Assembly (NCBI RefSeq): GCF_014138045.1
Contig: NZ_JACGXA010000001.1
Span: forward strand, 1,783,001 to 1,847,000
Reading direction: 5' to 3'
Source of the DNA: Nocardioides ginsengisegetis
GTDB lineage: Bacteria; Actinomycetota; Actinomycetes; Propionibacteriales; Nocardioidaceae
Length of the DNA: 64,000 nucleotides
The position numbers and the translations under genes were made by a program. Positions 29,415 through 37,269 of the stretch are shown in pieces; position 1 is the first letter of the stretch; each line of letters opens with the position of its first letter. The notes beneath the pieces were generated by a model. The model was not told the origin of the DNA. It searched no databases and was given only the letters and a program-made list of their open reading frames with translations.

Positions 29415-29993
29415 TCACGGGTCCCGGCGACGGAACCCGTTGGCGCGCACGCAGAGGTGGCCGTCGGGGTCGATGGGGTTGCCGCAGAACGGGCAGCTCG
29501 GACGACCCGCCTCGAGCACCTGCGCGGCGCGCTTGACGAAGGCCCGGGCGGCACCGGCCGGCAGCCGGACCAGGAAGATCTCGTCGGGCTCGGGCTCCTC
29601 GAAGTCCTCGTCGACCTGCTCCGGGGAGATCACGGCCGCCTCCATGTAGGGGAAGACCTCGATGACCACGCGCTCGTCGTCGGGGTCCCACGAGAGGGTC
29701 ATGGTCCCGGCGCGGAACTCCTCCTCGATCGGCTGCTCCAGCGGGTCGGCGTCCTCGAGGCCGATCGGCGCGACGGCCGGGATCATGGCCTCGTTGAGCT
29801 CGCTGGCCATCACCTCGTCGAGCAGCTCGTCGATGCGTTCGGCGAGGGCCGCGACCTGCTGCTTCTCCAGGGCGACGCTGACCAGGCGCGCGCCGGAGCG
29901 CGCCTGCAGGAAGAAGGTGCGGGAGCCGGGCTCGCCGACCGTGCCCGCGACGAACCGTTCCGGCGGGTCGAATCCGTGGACGAGGGGTGCCAT
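29415..29993 (-). CDS. DUF3090 family protein with zinc-ribbon tail
   Basis: The 192 aa protein matches the actinobacterial DUF3090 family: an N-terminal HGFDPPERFVAGTVGEPGSR, a long acidic middle, and near the C-terminus CPFCGNPIDPDGHLC, which holds a CxxC pair and a further cysteine that could bind zinc. Function is unknown. It stands between a histidine phosphatase and the SCO1664 kinase-fold protein, so the three probably work together. The ATG at 29993 follows a TAGGGT element by seven bases (leaderless); a longer frame upstream lacks a start signal. Confidence 0.87.
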   Translation of the reverse strand: MAPLVHGFDPPERFVAGTVGEPGSRTFFLQARSGARLVSVALEKQQVAALAERIDELLDEVMASELNEAMIPAVAPIGLEDADPLEQPIEEEFRAGTMTLSWDPDDERVVIEVFPYMEAAVISPEQVDEDFEEPEPDEIFLVRLPAGAARAFVKRAAQVLEAGRPSCPFCGNPIDPDGHLCVRANGFRRRDP

Positions 29994-30000
29994 GGCGCCA

Positions 30001-30006
30001 ACCCTA
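30001..30006 (-). promoter_or_regulatory. Leaderless -10 element (TAGGGT) of the DUF3090 gene
   Basis: TAGGGT on the minus strand lies seven bases before the ATG at 29993, overlapping the last codons of the phosphatase gene. Confidence 0.5.
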
Positions 30007-30741
30007 GGACGTCGCGGAAGCGGGACCCGCTCCCCCACCCACGGCCGCGTCGGCGTTCTTGCGTGCCCTGCCCTTCGCACTGCCCTTCGAACCGGCCTTC
30101 GGGCGCGGCGCGAGCCAGCCGAGGTCGCCGGCGTGGGTGTTGGTCGCCAGGACGTAGGGGCGGCTGCTGGTGTAGCGCACGATCGAGATCGACGCCGGGT
30201 CGACGTTGATCCGCTGGAAGAGGTCGAGGTGCATGCCCAGCGCGTCGGCCAGGATCGACTTGATGATGTCGCCGTGGCTCACCGCGACCCACACGCCGCC
30301 GGCTCCGTGCTGCGACTCGACCGCCGCGTCGTGGCGACGTACGGCGGCCACCGCGCGGGCCTGCATGGCGCCGAGCGACTCACCTCCGGGGAAGGTCGCG
30401 GCCGACGGCTGCGCCTGGACCGTGGCCCACAGCTTCTCCTTGGCCAGGTCCTTGAGCGGCCGGCCCTGCCAGTCGCCGTAGTCGCACTCGGTGATGGCCC
30501 GGTCGCTGGAGATCGTCAGCGGGCCGTGCTGAGCGCCCATGATCGCCTTGGCCGTCTGCCGGCACCGCTCGAGGGGGCTGCTGACGATCGCGGCCAGCGG
30601 GACCGTACGGAGCCGCTCGGCCGCGCGCGTGGCCTGCCCCTGCCCGGTCTCGTCCAGCTTCACGCCCGGGAGCCGGCCCGCCAGCACGCCCGTGGCGTTG
30701 GCGGTCGTCCGGCCGTGTCGCACGAGGATCACGGTTGCCAT
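30004..30741 (-). CDS. Histidine phosphatase, MSMEG_4193 family
   Basis: A 245 aa branch-1 histidine phosphatase. The nucleophile is in LVRHGRTTANA (RHG at residues 8-10), the second arginine pair in SSPLERCRQTA, an acidic proton donor in ECDYGDWQG, and the second histidine in VAVSHGDII. The C-terminus is a basic, Gly/Ala-rich tail. It resembles phosphoglycerate-mutase-like phosphatases but belongs to the conserved actinobacterial group found with DUF3090 and SCO1664 proteins. The substrate is unknown. A TACAGT element lies seven bases before the ATG. Confidence 0.9.
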   Translation of the reverse strand: MATVILVRHGRTTANATGVLAGRLPGVKLDETGQGQATRAAERLRTVPLAAIVSSPLERCRQTAKAIMGAQHGPLTISSDRAITECDYGDWQGRPLKDLAKEKLWATVQAQPSAATFPGGESLGAMQARAVAAVRRHDAAVESQHGAGGVWVAVSHGDIIKSILADALGMHLDLFQRINVDPASISIVRYTSSRPYVLATNTHAGDLGWLAPRPKAGSKGSAKGRARKNADAAVGGGAGPASATS

Positions 30742-30748
30742 GTCCGGG

Positions 30749-30754
30749 ACTGTA
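30749..30754 (-). promoter_or_regulatory. Leaderless -10 element (TACAGT) of the histidine phosphatase gene
   Basis: TACAGT on the minus strand lies seven bases before the ATG at 30741, in a 32-base intergenic region shared with corA. Confidence 0.5.
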
Positions 30755-30761
30755 GTGGGAC

Positions 30762-30767
30762 TACCGT
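30762..30767 (+). promoter_or_regulatory. Leaderless -10 element (TACCGT) of corA
   Basis: TACCGT lies six bases before the corA GTG at 30774. The two divergent -10 elements are only seven bases apart. Confidence 0.5.
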
Positions 30768-30773
30768 GACGAC

Positions 30774-31754
30774 GTGATCGTCGACAGCGCCCTGTACCGC
30801 AAGGGAGTCCGGGTCCCCGTGGACTGCGGACCCTCCGACCTCCACGAGATGCGCTCGCGGGTGACCGAGCCCGGGGACTTCGTCTGGATCGGGCTGCACG
30901 AGCCCAGCGAGGCCGAGCTCGAGGACGTCGCCATTGCCTTCGGCCTGCACCACCTCGCGGTCGAGGACGCGGTCAATGCCCACCAGCGCCCCAAGCTCGA
31001 GCGCTACGACGACAGCCTCTTCCTGGTGCTCAAGACGCTCTGGTACGTCGACGCGGAGGACGCCGTCGAGACCGGCGAGATCAACATGTTCGTCGGCGAG
31101 GACTTCATCGTCACCGTGCGGCACGGCCAGGGCTCCGAGCTGCACTCCGCGCGCGAGCACCTCGAGGGGCGGGAGGCGGTGCTCAACCACGGACCCTCCG
31201 CCGTCGTGTACGCCGTGTGCGACCGGGTCGTCGACGGCTACACCGACGTCGTCGCCGAGCTGGAGATCGACGTCGACGAGGTCGAGGAGTCGGTCTTCTC
31301 CCCCGCCCGCACCAACGACTCGGTCCGCATCTACACCCTCAAGCGCGAGATCGCCGAGGTACGCCGCGCGGTGATGCCGCTGCGCGAGCCCATGCGGCGG
31401 TTCTCCTCGGGCCTGGTCCCCGGCATCCAGGAGGAGGCGGCGCCGTTCTTCCGCGACGTCGCCGACCACCTGGCCCGGGCCGCGGAGGTCGTGGACACCC
31501 TCGACGGCCTGCTGTCCACGGCGTTCGAGGCGCACCTCGCCCGGATCTCGGTCCAGCAGAACGAGGACATGCGCAAGATATCCGCCGGTGTCGGCCTGGT
31601 GGCCGCGCCGACCCTGATCGCGGGCGTCTACGGCATGAACTTCGCGCACATGCCCGAGCTCGGGTGGTACTGGGGCTACCCGTTCTCGATCGCCCTGATG
31701 GTGCTGACCTCGGTGGCCCTGTGGGTGTTCTTCAAGAAGTCCGGCTGGCTCTGA
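30774..31754 (+). CDS. corA: Magnesium/cobalt transporter CorA
   Basis: A 326 aa CorA-family ion channel. A large cytoplasmic domain (residues 1-260) with acidic helices is followed by two C-terminal transmembrane helices. The diagnostic Y-G-M-N selectivity signature (AGVYGMNFAHMPEL, near residue 285) lies between them. The protein ends in the basic FFKKSGWL. It imports Mg2+ and possibly Co2+ or Ni2+. The start is a GTG with a leaderless-type promoter. A hairpin terminator follows directly. Confidence 0.94.
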   Translation: MIVDSALYRKGVRVPVDCGPSDLHEMRSRVTEPGDFVWIGLHEPSEAELEDVAIAFGLHHLAVEDAVNAHQRPKLERYDDSLFLVLKTLWYVDAEDAVETGEINMFVGEDFIVTVRHGQGSELHSAREHLEGREAVLNHGPSAVVYAVCDRVVDGYTDVVAELEIDVDEVEESVFSPARTNDSVRIYTLKREIAEVRRAVMPLREPMRRFSSGLVPGIQEEAAPFFRDVADHLARAAEVVDTLDGLLSTAFEAHLARISVQQNEDMRKISAGVGLVAAPTLIAGVYGMNFAHMPELGWYWGYPFSIALMVLTSVALWVFFKKSGWL

Positions 31755-31758
31755 GCCC

Positions 31759-31780
31759 GACCCCGGGTCGGCCCGGGGTC
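31759..31780. terminator. Hairpin terminator shared by corA and uppP
   Basis: GACCCCGGG-TCGG-CCCGGGGTC forms a perfect nine-base-pair stem between the convergent corA and uppP stops. No U-tract, as is common in actinobacteria. Confidence 0.6.
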
Positions 31781-32606
31781 AGGTCGCGCTCATCGTGTTG
31801 GTGGCCAGCAGGCCGATGAGCACCAGCGCGAGGACGACGCGGTAGGGCACGAACCACACGATCGAGTGGTGCGCGACGAAGCGCAGCAACCATGCGATCG
31901 CGGCGTACGCGACGACGAAGGAGACGACGGTGCCCACGACCGTCTCCCCCACCCCGATGTCGCCACCCAGGGCGTCCTTGAGCTCGAAGAGTCCCGCAGC
32001 GAGCAGGGCCGGGATGGACAGGAAGAAGCTGAGCCGGGTGGCGGTGACGCGGTCCAGGCCGCGGAGCAGGCCGGCGGAGATGGTGGCGCCGGAGCGGGAG
32101 ACGCCCGGCACGAGCGCGGCGATCTGGGTGATGCCGACGACGATGGAGTCGACGAGGCCGAGCTCGCGCTCGGTGCGGGTCTGCCGGCCGAGGCGCTCGG
32201 CGACGACCATCACGGCGCTCCACACGAGCAGGCCGGTCGCGACGACCCACAGCGAGCGCAGGTCGTTCTTGATGACGTCCTTGAGCAGCAGCCCGGCGAT
32301 GCCGACCGGGATGGTGCCGACGATGACGTACCAGCCCATCCGGTGGTCCAGCTGGCCGCGGTACTCCGGCTTGACCAGGCCGAGGGTCCAGGCCCGGACG
32401 ATCTTCCAGATGTCCTTGAAGAAGAAGAGGATCACCGCGGCGATGGCGCCCATCTGGATGACGGCGGTGAAGCCGGTGACGGCGGGGTCCTCGAGGTCGA
32501 GGCCCAGCATCTTCTCCACGATCGTGAGGTGGCCGGTGCTGGAGACCGGCAGGAACTCGGTGAGCCCCTCCACGATCCCGAGGATGATGGCGTCGAAGTA
32601 GTCCAT
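31779..32606 (-). CDS. uppP: Undecaprenyl-diphosphatase UppP (BacA)
   Basis: UppP recycles the C55 lipid carrier for peptidoglycan and polymer export by removing a phosphate from undecaprenyl diphosphate. The catalytic motif 1 GIVEGLTEFLPVSSTGHL at residues 10-27 and motif 2 LVPGVSRSGATISAGL are intact, and about seven membrane helices are present. The length of 275 aa is normal. It also gives some bacitracin tolerance in other bacteria. It is convergent with corA. Confidence 0.95.
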   Translation of the reverse strand: MDYFDAIILGIVEGLTEFLPVSSTGHLTIVEKMLGLDLEDPAVTGFTAVIQMGAIAAVILFFFKDIWKIVRAWTLGLVKPEYRGQLDHRMGWYVIVGTIPVGIAGLLLKDVIKNDLRSLWVVATGLLVWSAVMVVAERLGRQTRTERELGLVDSIVVGITQIAALVPGVSRSGATISAGLLRGLDRVTATRLSFFLSIPALLAAGLFELKDALGGDIGVGETVVGTVVSFVVAYAAIAWLLRFVAHHSIVWFVPYRVVLALVLIGLLATNTMSAT

Positions 32607-32713
32607 GGTGGTCGCAAGGGTACGAGTCCCACCTGCCGTTCACCTGACCCCCCGCGTGAACGCCGCGTGTCCGGACTTCGACGTGGCGCGCGTGGTCCCG
32701 TGCGTCTGCCGGA

Positions 32714-32719
32714 TACGGT
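32714..32719 (+). promoter_or_regulatory. Leaderless -10 element (TACGGT) of the aldo/keto reductase gene
   Basis: TACGGT lies seven bases before the ATG at 32727; no ribosome site is present. Confidence 0.5.
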
Positions 32720-32726
32720 TGCGCCC

Positions 32727-33674
32727 ATGCAGCAGCGGTCTGTCGGCGCCACCGGCCTCAAGGTGTCCCGGCTGGGTCTCGGGACGATGACGTGGGGTCG
32801 GGACACCGACGAACACGAGGCCCGTGACCAGCTCATCGCGTTCGCCGAGGCCGGCGGCACCCTCCTCGACACGGCGGCCGGCTACGGCAACGGCGCGTCC
32901 GAGGAGCTGATCGGCACGCTGATCGGCGACGTGGTCGCCCGCGACGAGATCGTGCTGGCCACCAAGGCCGGCATCAGCTCGGCCCGCGGGTCGCGGCAGT
33001 ACAACACCTCGCGCGGCCACCTCCTCGCCTCGCTGGACGCGTCCCTGAAGCGGCTCGACGTCGAGCACGTCGACCTGTGGCAGGTCCACATCTGGTCCGA
33101 CGAGACGCCCCTGGAGGAGACGCTGTCGGCCTTCGACATCGCGGTCTCGTCCGGCAGGGCGTCGTACGTCGGGGTGTCGAACTACACCGGCTGGCAGACC
33201 GCGCAGGCCGCCACCTGGCAGCGCGCCGTCCCCGGCCGGGCGGTGCTGGCCTCCACCCAGGTGGAGTACTCCCTGCTCAACCGGGCCGTCGAGCACGAGG
33301 TCATCCCGGCCGCCGAGGCGCTCGGCCTGGGCGTGCTGCCCTGGTCGCCGCTGGGCCGCGGCGTGCTGACCGGCAAGTACCGCTCGGGCACGCCCGCCGA
33401 CTCCCGCGCCGCCTCCTCGCACTTCGCCAACTTCGTCAGCGCCTACTTCGGGGACCGGTCCGCGCAGATCGTCGAGGCCGTGGCCCGCGCGGCCGAGGGG
33501 CTGGGCTGGAGCTCGCTCGAGGTCGCCCTCGCCTGGGTGCGCGACCGGCCCGGCGTGACCGCCCCGATCGTCGGCGCCCGCACCGCCAACCAGCTTCGCG
33601 GTGCCCTCGGGGTCGAGGAGCTGACCCTGCCCGCCGAGATCGTCGAGGCCCTCGACGACGTCTCCGGGGACTGA
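32727..33674 (+). CDS. Aldo/keto reductase
   Basis: A 315 aa NADPH-dependent oxidoreductase of the AKR superfamily. The catalytic tetrad can be placed: Asp and Tyr in LLDTAAGYGNGASEELIG, Lys in LATKAGISS, His in LWQVHIW. Cofactor-binding segments follow, PWSPLGRGVLTGKYR and PIVGARTANQLRGAL. It is of the YghZ/AKR11-like kind acting on small aldehydes; the substrate is unknown. The DUF5703 gene follows after three bases, so they share a transcript. Confidence 0.92.
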   Translation: MQQRSVGATGLKVSRLGLGTMTWGRDTDEHEARDQLIAFAEAGGTLLDTAAGYGNGASEELIGTLIGDVVARDEIVLATKAGISSARGSRQYNTSRGHLLASLDASLKRLDVEHVDLWQVHIWSDETPLEETLSAFDIAVSSGRASYVGVSNYTGWQTAQAATWQRAVPGRAVLASTQVEYSLLNRAVEHEVIPAAEALGLGVLPWSPLGRGVLTGKYRSGTPADSRAASSHFANFVSAYFGDRSAQIVEAVARAAEGLGWSSLEVALAWVRDRPGVTAPIVGARTANQLRGALGVEELTLPAEIVEALDDVSGD

Positions 33675-33677
33675 GCC

Positions 33678-33914
33678 GTGGCCTCCCGCCACATGAGCGC
33701 CCGCGACAAGGCCCGGGAGCGGGCCCGCGGGGTGGAGTGGGAGTTCGACCGGGTGACGTTCTCGCGGGAGTTCCCGCGCGGGGTGGTCACCAAGCTCCTC
33801 GTCGAGCGTGCCGAGCACGGCGGCTGGGAGCTCGACCGGGTGCACATCACGCCCGACGGCACCCGCCGCGTCGTGCTGCGCCGCAAGATCATCCGGGCTG
33901 TGCGGACGGCCTGA
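33678..33914 (+). CDS. DUF5703 family protein
   Basis: A 78 aa basic protein starting with GTG directly after the reductase stop. It matches the small actinobacterial DUF5703 family (VEWEFDRVTFSREFPRGVV, GGWELDRVHITPDGTRR), whose core is a two-strand/helix unit with conserved tryptophans. Function unknown. Overlapping transcription with the reductase suggests only co-expression. It is convergent with the sigma factor gene, six bases apart. Confidence 0.85.
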   Translation: MASRHMSARDKARERARGVEWEFDRVTFSREFPRGVVTKLLVERAEHGGWELDRVHITPDGTRRVVLRRKIIRAVRTA

Positions 33915-33920
33915 CCAGCG

Positions 33921-34415
33921 TCAGGTCGTGGCCGTGGAGGGCTTCTCGTCCGACTGCTGGCTGCGGAGGTGGGCCAGCGCGTCGCGCGTGTGGGACTTGA
34001 CCGTGCCCACCGAGATGCCGAGGGCTGCGGCGGTGTCGGCCTCGGAGAGGTCGTCGAAGTAGCGCAGGACCAGGACGGCGCGCTGTCGCGGCGACAACCT
34101 GCGGAGATCCTCGAGCAACGCCAGGCGATCCGCGGTGTCGGGGCCCTCGTGCTGCGGCACGTCCGGGACCTCCTGCGTGCTCGTCTCGCGCCAGCGGCGA
34201 CGTCGCCACCGGTTGACCGACTCGCGGGCGAGGACCTTGCGGACGTAGGGCTCGGGGCGGTCGCCGAGGCGGCTCCACCTCGGGACGACCTTGATGAGGG
34301 TCGTCTGCACGAGGTCCTCGGCGTCGTCGTGGTCACCGGTGAGCAGGTAGGCGGTGCGCAGCAGCGCGCCCCTGCGGGCGACCACGAACGCCTCGAAGTC
34401 GACGTACCCGGTCAT
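33921..34415 (-). CDS. SigE-family ECF RNA polymerase sigma factor
   Basis: A 164 aa sigma-70 group IV factor of the small actinobacterial SigE-like subset. Region 2 covers about residues 10-78 (RGALLRTAYLLTGDHDDAEDLVQ), and region 4 about 105-155 (LSPRQRAVLVLRYFDDLSEADTAAALGIS, then VGTVKSHTRDALAHL). It directs polymerase to an unknown promoter set. Its ATG overlaps the stop of the upstream membrane-protein gene as ATGA, so the putative anti-sigma partner is translated first. Confidence 0.92.
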   Translation of the reverse strand: MTGYVDFEAFVVARRGALLRTAYLLTGDHDDAEDLVQTTLIKVVPRWSRLGDRPEPYVRKVLARESVNRWRRRRWRETSTQEVPDVPQHEGPDTADRLALLEDLRRLSPRQRAVLVLRYFDDLSEADTAAALGISVGTVKSHTRDALAHLRSQQSDEKPSTATT

Positions 34416-35419
34416 GACACACCGCCCTGCGGGGTGAGCGCCTCTCCGATCAGGTCGGTGGCGAAGGTGGCTCGCAGCGGTGCGCCTTGCAGGGCGACCA
34501 CCTGACGCAGGTTGGGATCGCTGAAGGCGGGACCGTCGTGGACGTCCAGGGCGACCACCTGGTCGTTGGGGTCGTGACCCAGCAGCGTGTGGGTACCGAT
34601 GACGCCCAGGACGTCGCACAGCCAGGGCACCTGGAACTCGGATCCCCCCTGGGGATTCTCGGTCCCGAGCCGGCCGGTGCTGTCCGTGACGGTCGGTGGC
34701 GTCGAGCAGTCCGGGTGCTCGAGGACCGGCTCGGGGGGCACGAGGGCGAAGCCTGCGGTGAACGCGTAGTAGTCGACCAGCCTCGGCTCCGTGCCCGGCT
34801 GCCACACCCAGGCGTCCGCGTCCCCACCCCGCGCGCCGTCGTGGCCGAAGAGGTGGGTGGCATCGACCCAGGTGAAGCCCGGCCGGGTCTGGATGGCGGG
34901 CCTGACGTCGTCGCCGGTCACCAGGTCGTGGACGACCAGGTCTCGCGTCGGGGACAGGTAGGCCACCCGTCGGCCGTCGGCCGACAACGCCACGTCCTGG
35001 CCCGTCACCTCGGAGTCGTACCGGGGCAGGTCCAGCGACAGCGTGCCGAACGTCCCGGTCTCCGCGACGAGGGCCACGACCTGCGGCACCCTGCCGCCCG
35101 AGGGAGGCGTCAGCCAGAGCGCCGCGAGCGGGCCGGGAGCCGCGCCCAGCCTCGGCAGGTCCGCGCGCCCGGGATAGTTCAGGGGAAGCGTGAACCCCAG
35201 GGTCCCTGCCGGCTCCACGCGGGAGTGGTCGCCCGCTCCCCCGGCCAGCCGGAGCCCGATCCCGGCACCGAGGGCGCCGACCACCAGCAGGCAGGCAGCC
35301 ACGGCCGCCACCCGCCGGCGGCGGGCCCGCCTGCCGCGCGACCAGAGCTCCGCGGGGGGCTCTCCGCCCGTCGGGGCGCCCTCGGCCAGCCCCGCGAGCC
35401 GGTCCTGCAACGTGTCCAT
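34412..35419 (-). CDS. Membrane-anchored putative anti-sigma partner
   Basis: The 335 aa protein has a short cytoplasmic N-terminus (about 38 residues with RDLAGLAEG-like MDTLQDRLAGLAEG), a basic stop RRARRRR, one transmembrane helix at about residues 38-58, and an extracytoplasmic domain of about 275 residues with repeated beta-propeller-like stretches (DVALSADGRRVAYLSPTRDLVV). The layout suits an anti-sigma or sensor partner of the sigma factor that it overlaps, although no zinc-binding anti-sigma motif is visible. The ATG at 35419 follows GGGAGG by six bases. Confidence 0.7.
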   Translation of the reverse strand: MDTLQDRLAGLAEGAPTGGEPPAELWSRGRRARRRRVAAVAACLLVVGALGAGIGLRLAGGAGDHSRVEPAGTLGFTLPLNYPGRADLPRLGAAPGPLAALWLTPPSGGRVPQVVALVAETGTFGTLSLDLPRYDSEVTGQDVALSADGRRVAYLSPTRDLVVHDLVTGDDVRPAIQTRPGFTWVDATHLFGHDGARGGDADAWVWQPGTEPRLVDYYAFTAGFALVPPEPVLEHPDCSTPPTVTDSTGRLGTENPQGGSEFQVPWLCDVLGVIGTHTLLGHDPNDQVVALDVHDGPAFSDPNLRQVVALQGAPLRATFATDLIGEALTPQGGVS

Positions 35420-35447
35420 CGCTGCCTCCCTTTCCAAGCCTCACCCA

Positions 35448-36578
35448 TCAGTACGCGATGGGCGAGGCCTCCGGAGGGGGCGCGGGTCCCGTCAGTTGTT
35501 CCGCCACGTGCGTCGCGACCTGCGCCGGCGCCCCCGGCGGGAACGGGATGACGCTGCTGGCGTTGATCTCGCACAGCACGAACCGTGGTTCGTCCTCGCC
35601 GTGGACGGAGTCGGCGATCAGCAGGTCGATGTCCCACAGCGCCGGCAGGTCGCCGGCCCGGAGCCCTACCTCCCGGAGCGTGCTGGGCACCCACTCCGTC
35701 TCCAGACGGTGACGCAGCGTCGCGAAGGCGGGCTCCTCGGGCGGGTACATCGTCTTGGGTGACGGAAGCCCCATCACCTCGTGCGCCGACGGGCCTGTGC
35801 CCGGGACGACCCGGAGCGGACCGTCCGGGACGGCCCCGCTGGGGTACTGGCGGGCGAACCCGACCACCTGCCCACCCACGAGGTAGCAGCGGACGATGCC
35901 GCTCGTGACGCCACTGACGAACTCCTGGTCGACCAGTGCGCCCGCTCCGCCCCAGGCGTCGAACGCGCCAGCACAGGTGTCGACGAGCCGGGTCAACGGC
36001 ATGGTCACGCTCGACCCGTCCCGGATCCGCGCATGCTGGACCGCCACGAGTTGTGCCGGACCGGGTGTCGTCGCCGTCGGGCCATCGGGCAGCCTCACCT
36101 TCCACACCGTCCGCCCGCCGTTGCCGCGGGTCGCCTTCAGGACCCGGACCCCGTCGGCGGCGAGCCGATGCGGAAACTCGGCGTGGAGCTGCTCGACGCT
36201 CCGGTACAGGTGGGCGTCGCTGCCCCACGACATCTGCCGGGTCGCCACCAGCACCTCCTTGGTGCCCAGCCGGTCGACCGTGTCCGGGTGAGCGCTCACC
36301 CACACCCCAGCCGCGGCGACCCCGCGCAGCAGCTCGTCCAGGCCGTGCCGGTCACCGTCGTCGCTGAGCGGGTCCGCCCACACCAGCACGCCGTCGACAC
36401 CGTCGAGTGCCGCTGCCGTCCCGGCCTCCCGACCCTCGGCGTAGGGCACCGGAACCACGTGGAGGCCGTGCTCGCGGAGCGCTTCAGCCATGGGCGTCAG
36501 CCGCGGGTGCAGGGCACGTTCCGGCCCGGGGGCCCGGAACAGCACCGCGACCCGTGCGACCTCGTCGGCGTCGACCAC
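35448..36578 (-). CDS. ATP-grasp family protein (Cj0069-like)
   Basis: A 376 aa protein resembling the Cj0069/DUF-type ATP-grasp group. The N-terminal domain has a Rossmann-like beginning (VAVLFRAPGPER). The ATP-grasp core includes VRVLKATRGNGGRTVWKV (nucleotide loop lysines), DQEFVSGVTSGIVRCYLVGG and, near the end, FVLCEINASSVIPFPPGAP, whose E and N match metal-binding positions. The reaction is probably carboxylate-amine ligation but the substrates are unknown. Start is GTG with a TAGTCT element six bases ahead (leaderless). Confidence 0.75.
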   Translation of the reverse strand: MVDADEVARVAVLFRAPGPERALHPRLTPMAEALREHGLHVVPVPYAEGREAGTAAALDGVDGVLVWADPLSDDGDRHGLDELLRGVAAAGVWVSAHPDTVDRLGTKEVLVATRQMSWGSDAHLYRSVEQLHAEFPHRLAADGVRVLKATRGNGGRTVWKVRLPDGPTATTPGPAQLVAVQHARIRDGSSVTMPLTRLVDTCAGAFDAWGGAGALVDQEFVSGVTSGIVRCYLVGGQVVGFARQYPSGAVPDGPLRVVPGTGPSAHEVMGLPSPKTMYPPEEPAFATLRHRLETEWVPSTLREVGLRAGDLPALWDIDLLIADSVHGEDEPRFVLCEINASSVIPFPPGAPAQVATHVAEQLTGPAPPPEASPIAY

Positions 36579-36584
36579 GCCCCG

Positions 36585-36590
36585 AGACTA
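36585..36590 (-). promoter_or_regulatory. Leaderless -10 element (TAGTCT) of the ATP-grasp gene
   Basis: TAGTCT on the minus strand lies six bases before the GTG at 36578. Confidence 0.5.
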
Positions 36591-36656
36591 GGGTGCGCCG
36601 CCTCCGCGCGGCGCGGTCGACGGACGGGAGGCGGCCACGGATGGGAGGCTGGCACC

Positions 36657-37220
36657 GTGCGGACACTGACCTACGCGATGAACGTGACCCTGGACGGCTA
36701 CATCGCCGCGCGCGGCGATGACATCGGCTGGGGGGTGCCCGGAGCCGAGCTGCACCAGTGGTACAACGACCGAGCCCGCGAGATCGGTGTCTCGCTCTAC
36801 GGCCGCAAGCTGTGGGAAGTGATGAGCGCGCACTGGCCGACCGCCGACCAGCAGCCGGACGCCGACCCCATCGAGGTGGAGTTCGCCCGCATCTGGCAGG
36901 CGACGCCGAAGGTGGTGTTCTCCTCGACGCTCGACGAGGTCAGCGGAAACGCACGCCTCTTCGCTGGTGACGCCGTCGCCGAGATCGCCCGGCTGAAGGC
37001 CGACGACGGTGCTCCGATGGAGATCGGCGGTGCCACCCTCGCCGGCGCGGCGATGCGCGCCGGCCTGATCGACGACTACCAGGTGGTCACGCACCCGGTG
37101 CTGGTCGGAGGCGGCACGCCGTTCTTCAGCGCGCTGGACTCCTGGGTGAACCTGCGGCTCGTGGAGACCAGGACGTTCCCGGACGGCGTGGTCCTGTCCC
37201 ACTACGAATCACGACGCTGA
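36657..37220 (+). CDS. Dihydrofolate reductase family (RibD C-terminal-like) protein
   Basis: A 187 aa protein of the RibD-C/DHFR-like fold: YAMNVTLDGYIAARGDD at the N-terminus, YGRKLWEVMSAHWPTA, VFSSTLDEVSGNARLF, EIGGATLAGAAMRAGLIDDY and HPVLVGGGTPFF. These stand-alone proteins are NADPH-dependent reductases of unknown substrate; classical folate function is unlikely. The GTG at 36657 is preceded at eight bases by GGGAGG, which decides the start. Confidence 0.87.
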   Translation: MRTLTYAMNVTLDGYIAARGDDIGWGVPGAELHQWYNDRAREIGVSLYGRKLWEVMSAHWPTADQQPDADPIEVEFARIWQATPKVVFSSTLDEVSGNARLFAGDAVAEIARLKADDGAPMEIGGATLAGAAMRAGLIDDYQVVTHPVLVGGGTPFFSALDSWVNLRLVETRTFPDGVVLSHYESRR

Positions 37221-37257
37221 CCCCGCAAACCGGACGCAGGACGTCCGCCTCCCGGGG

Positions 37258-37263
37258 TACGTT
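37258..37263 (+). promoter_or_regulatory. Leaderless -10 element (TACGTT) of the acetyltransferase gene
   Basis: TACGTT lies six bases before the GTG at 37270; no ribosome site. Confidence 0.45.
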
Positions 37264-37269
37264 GCCGGC

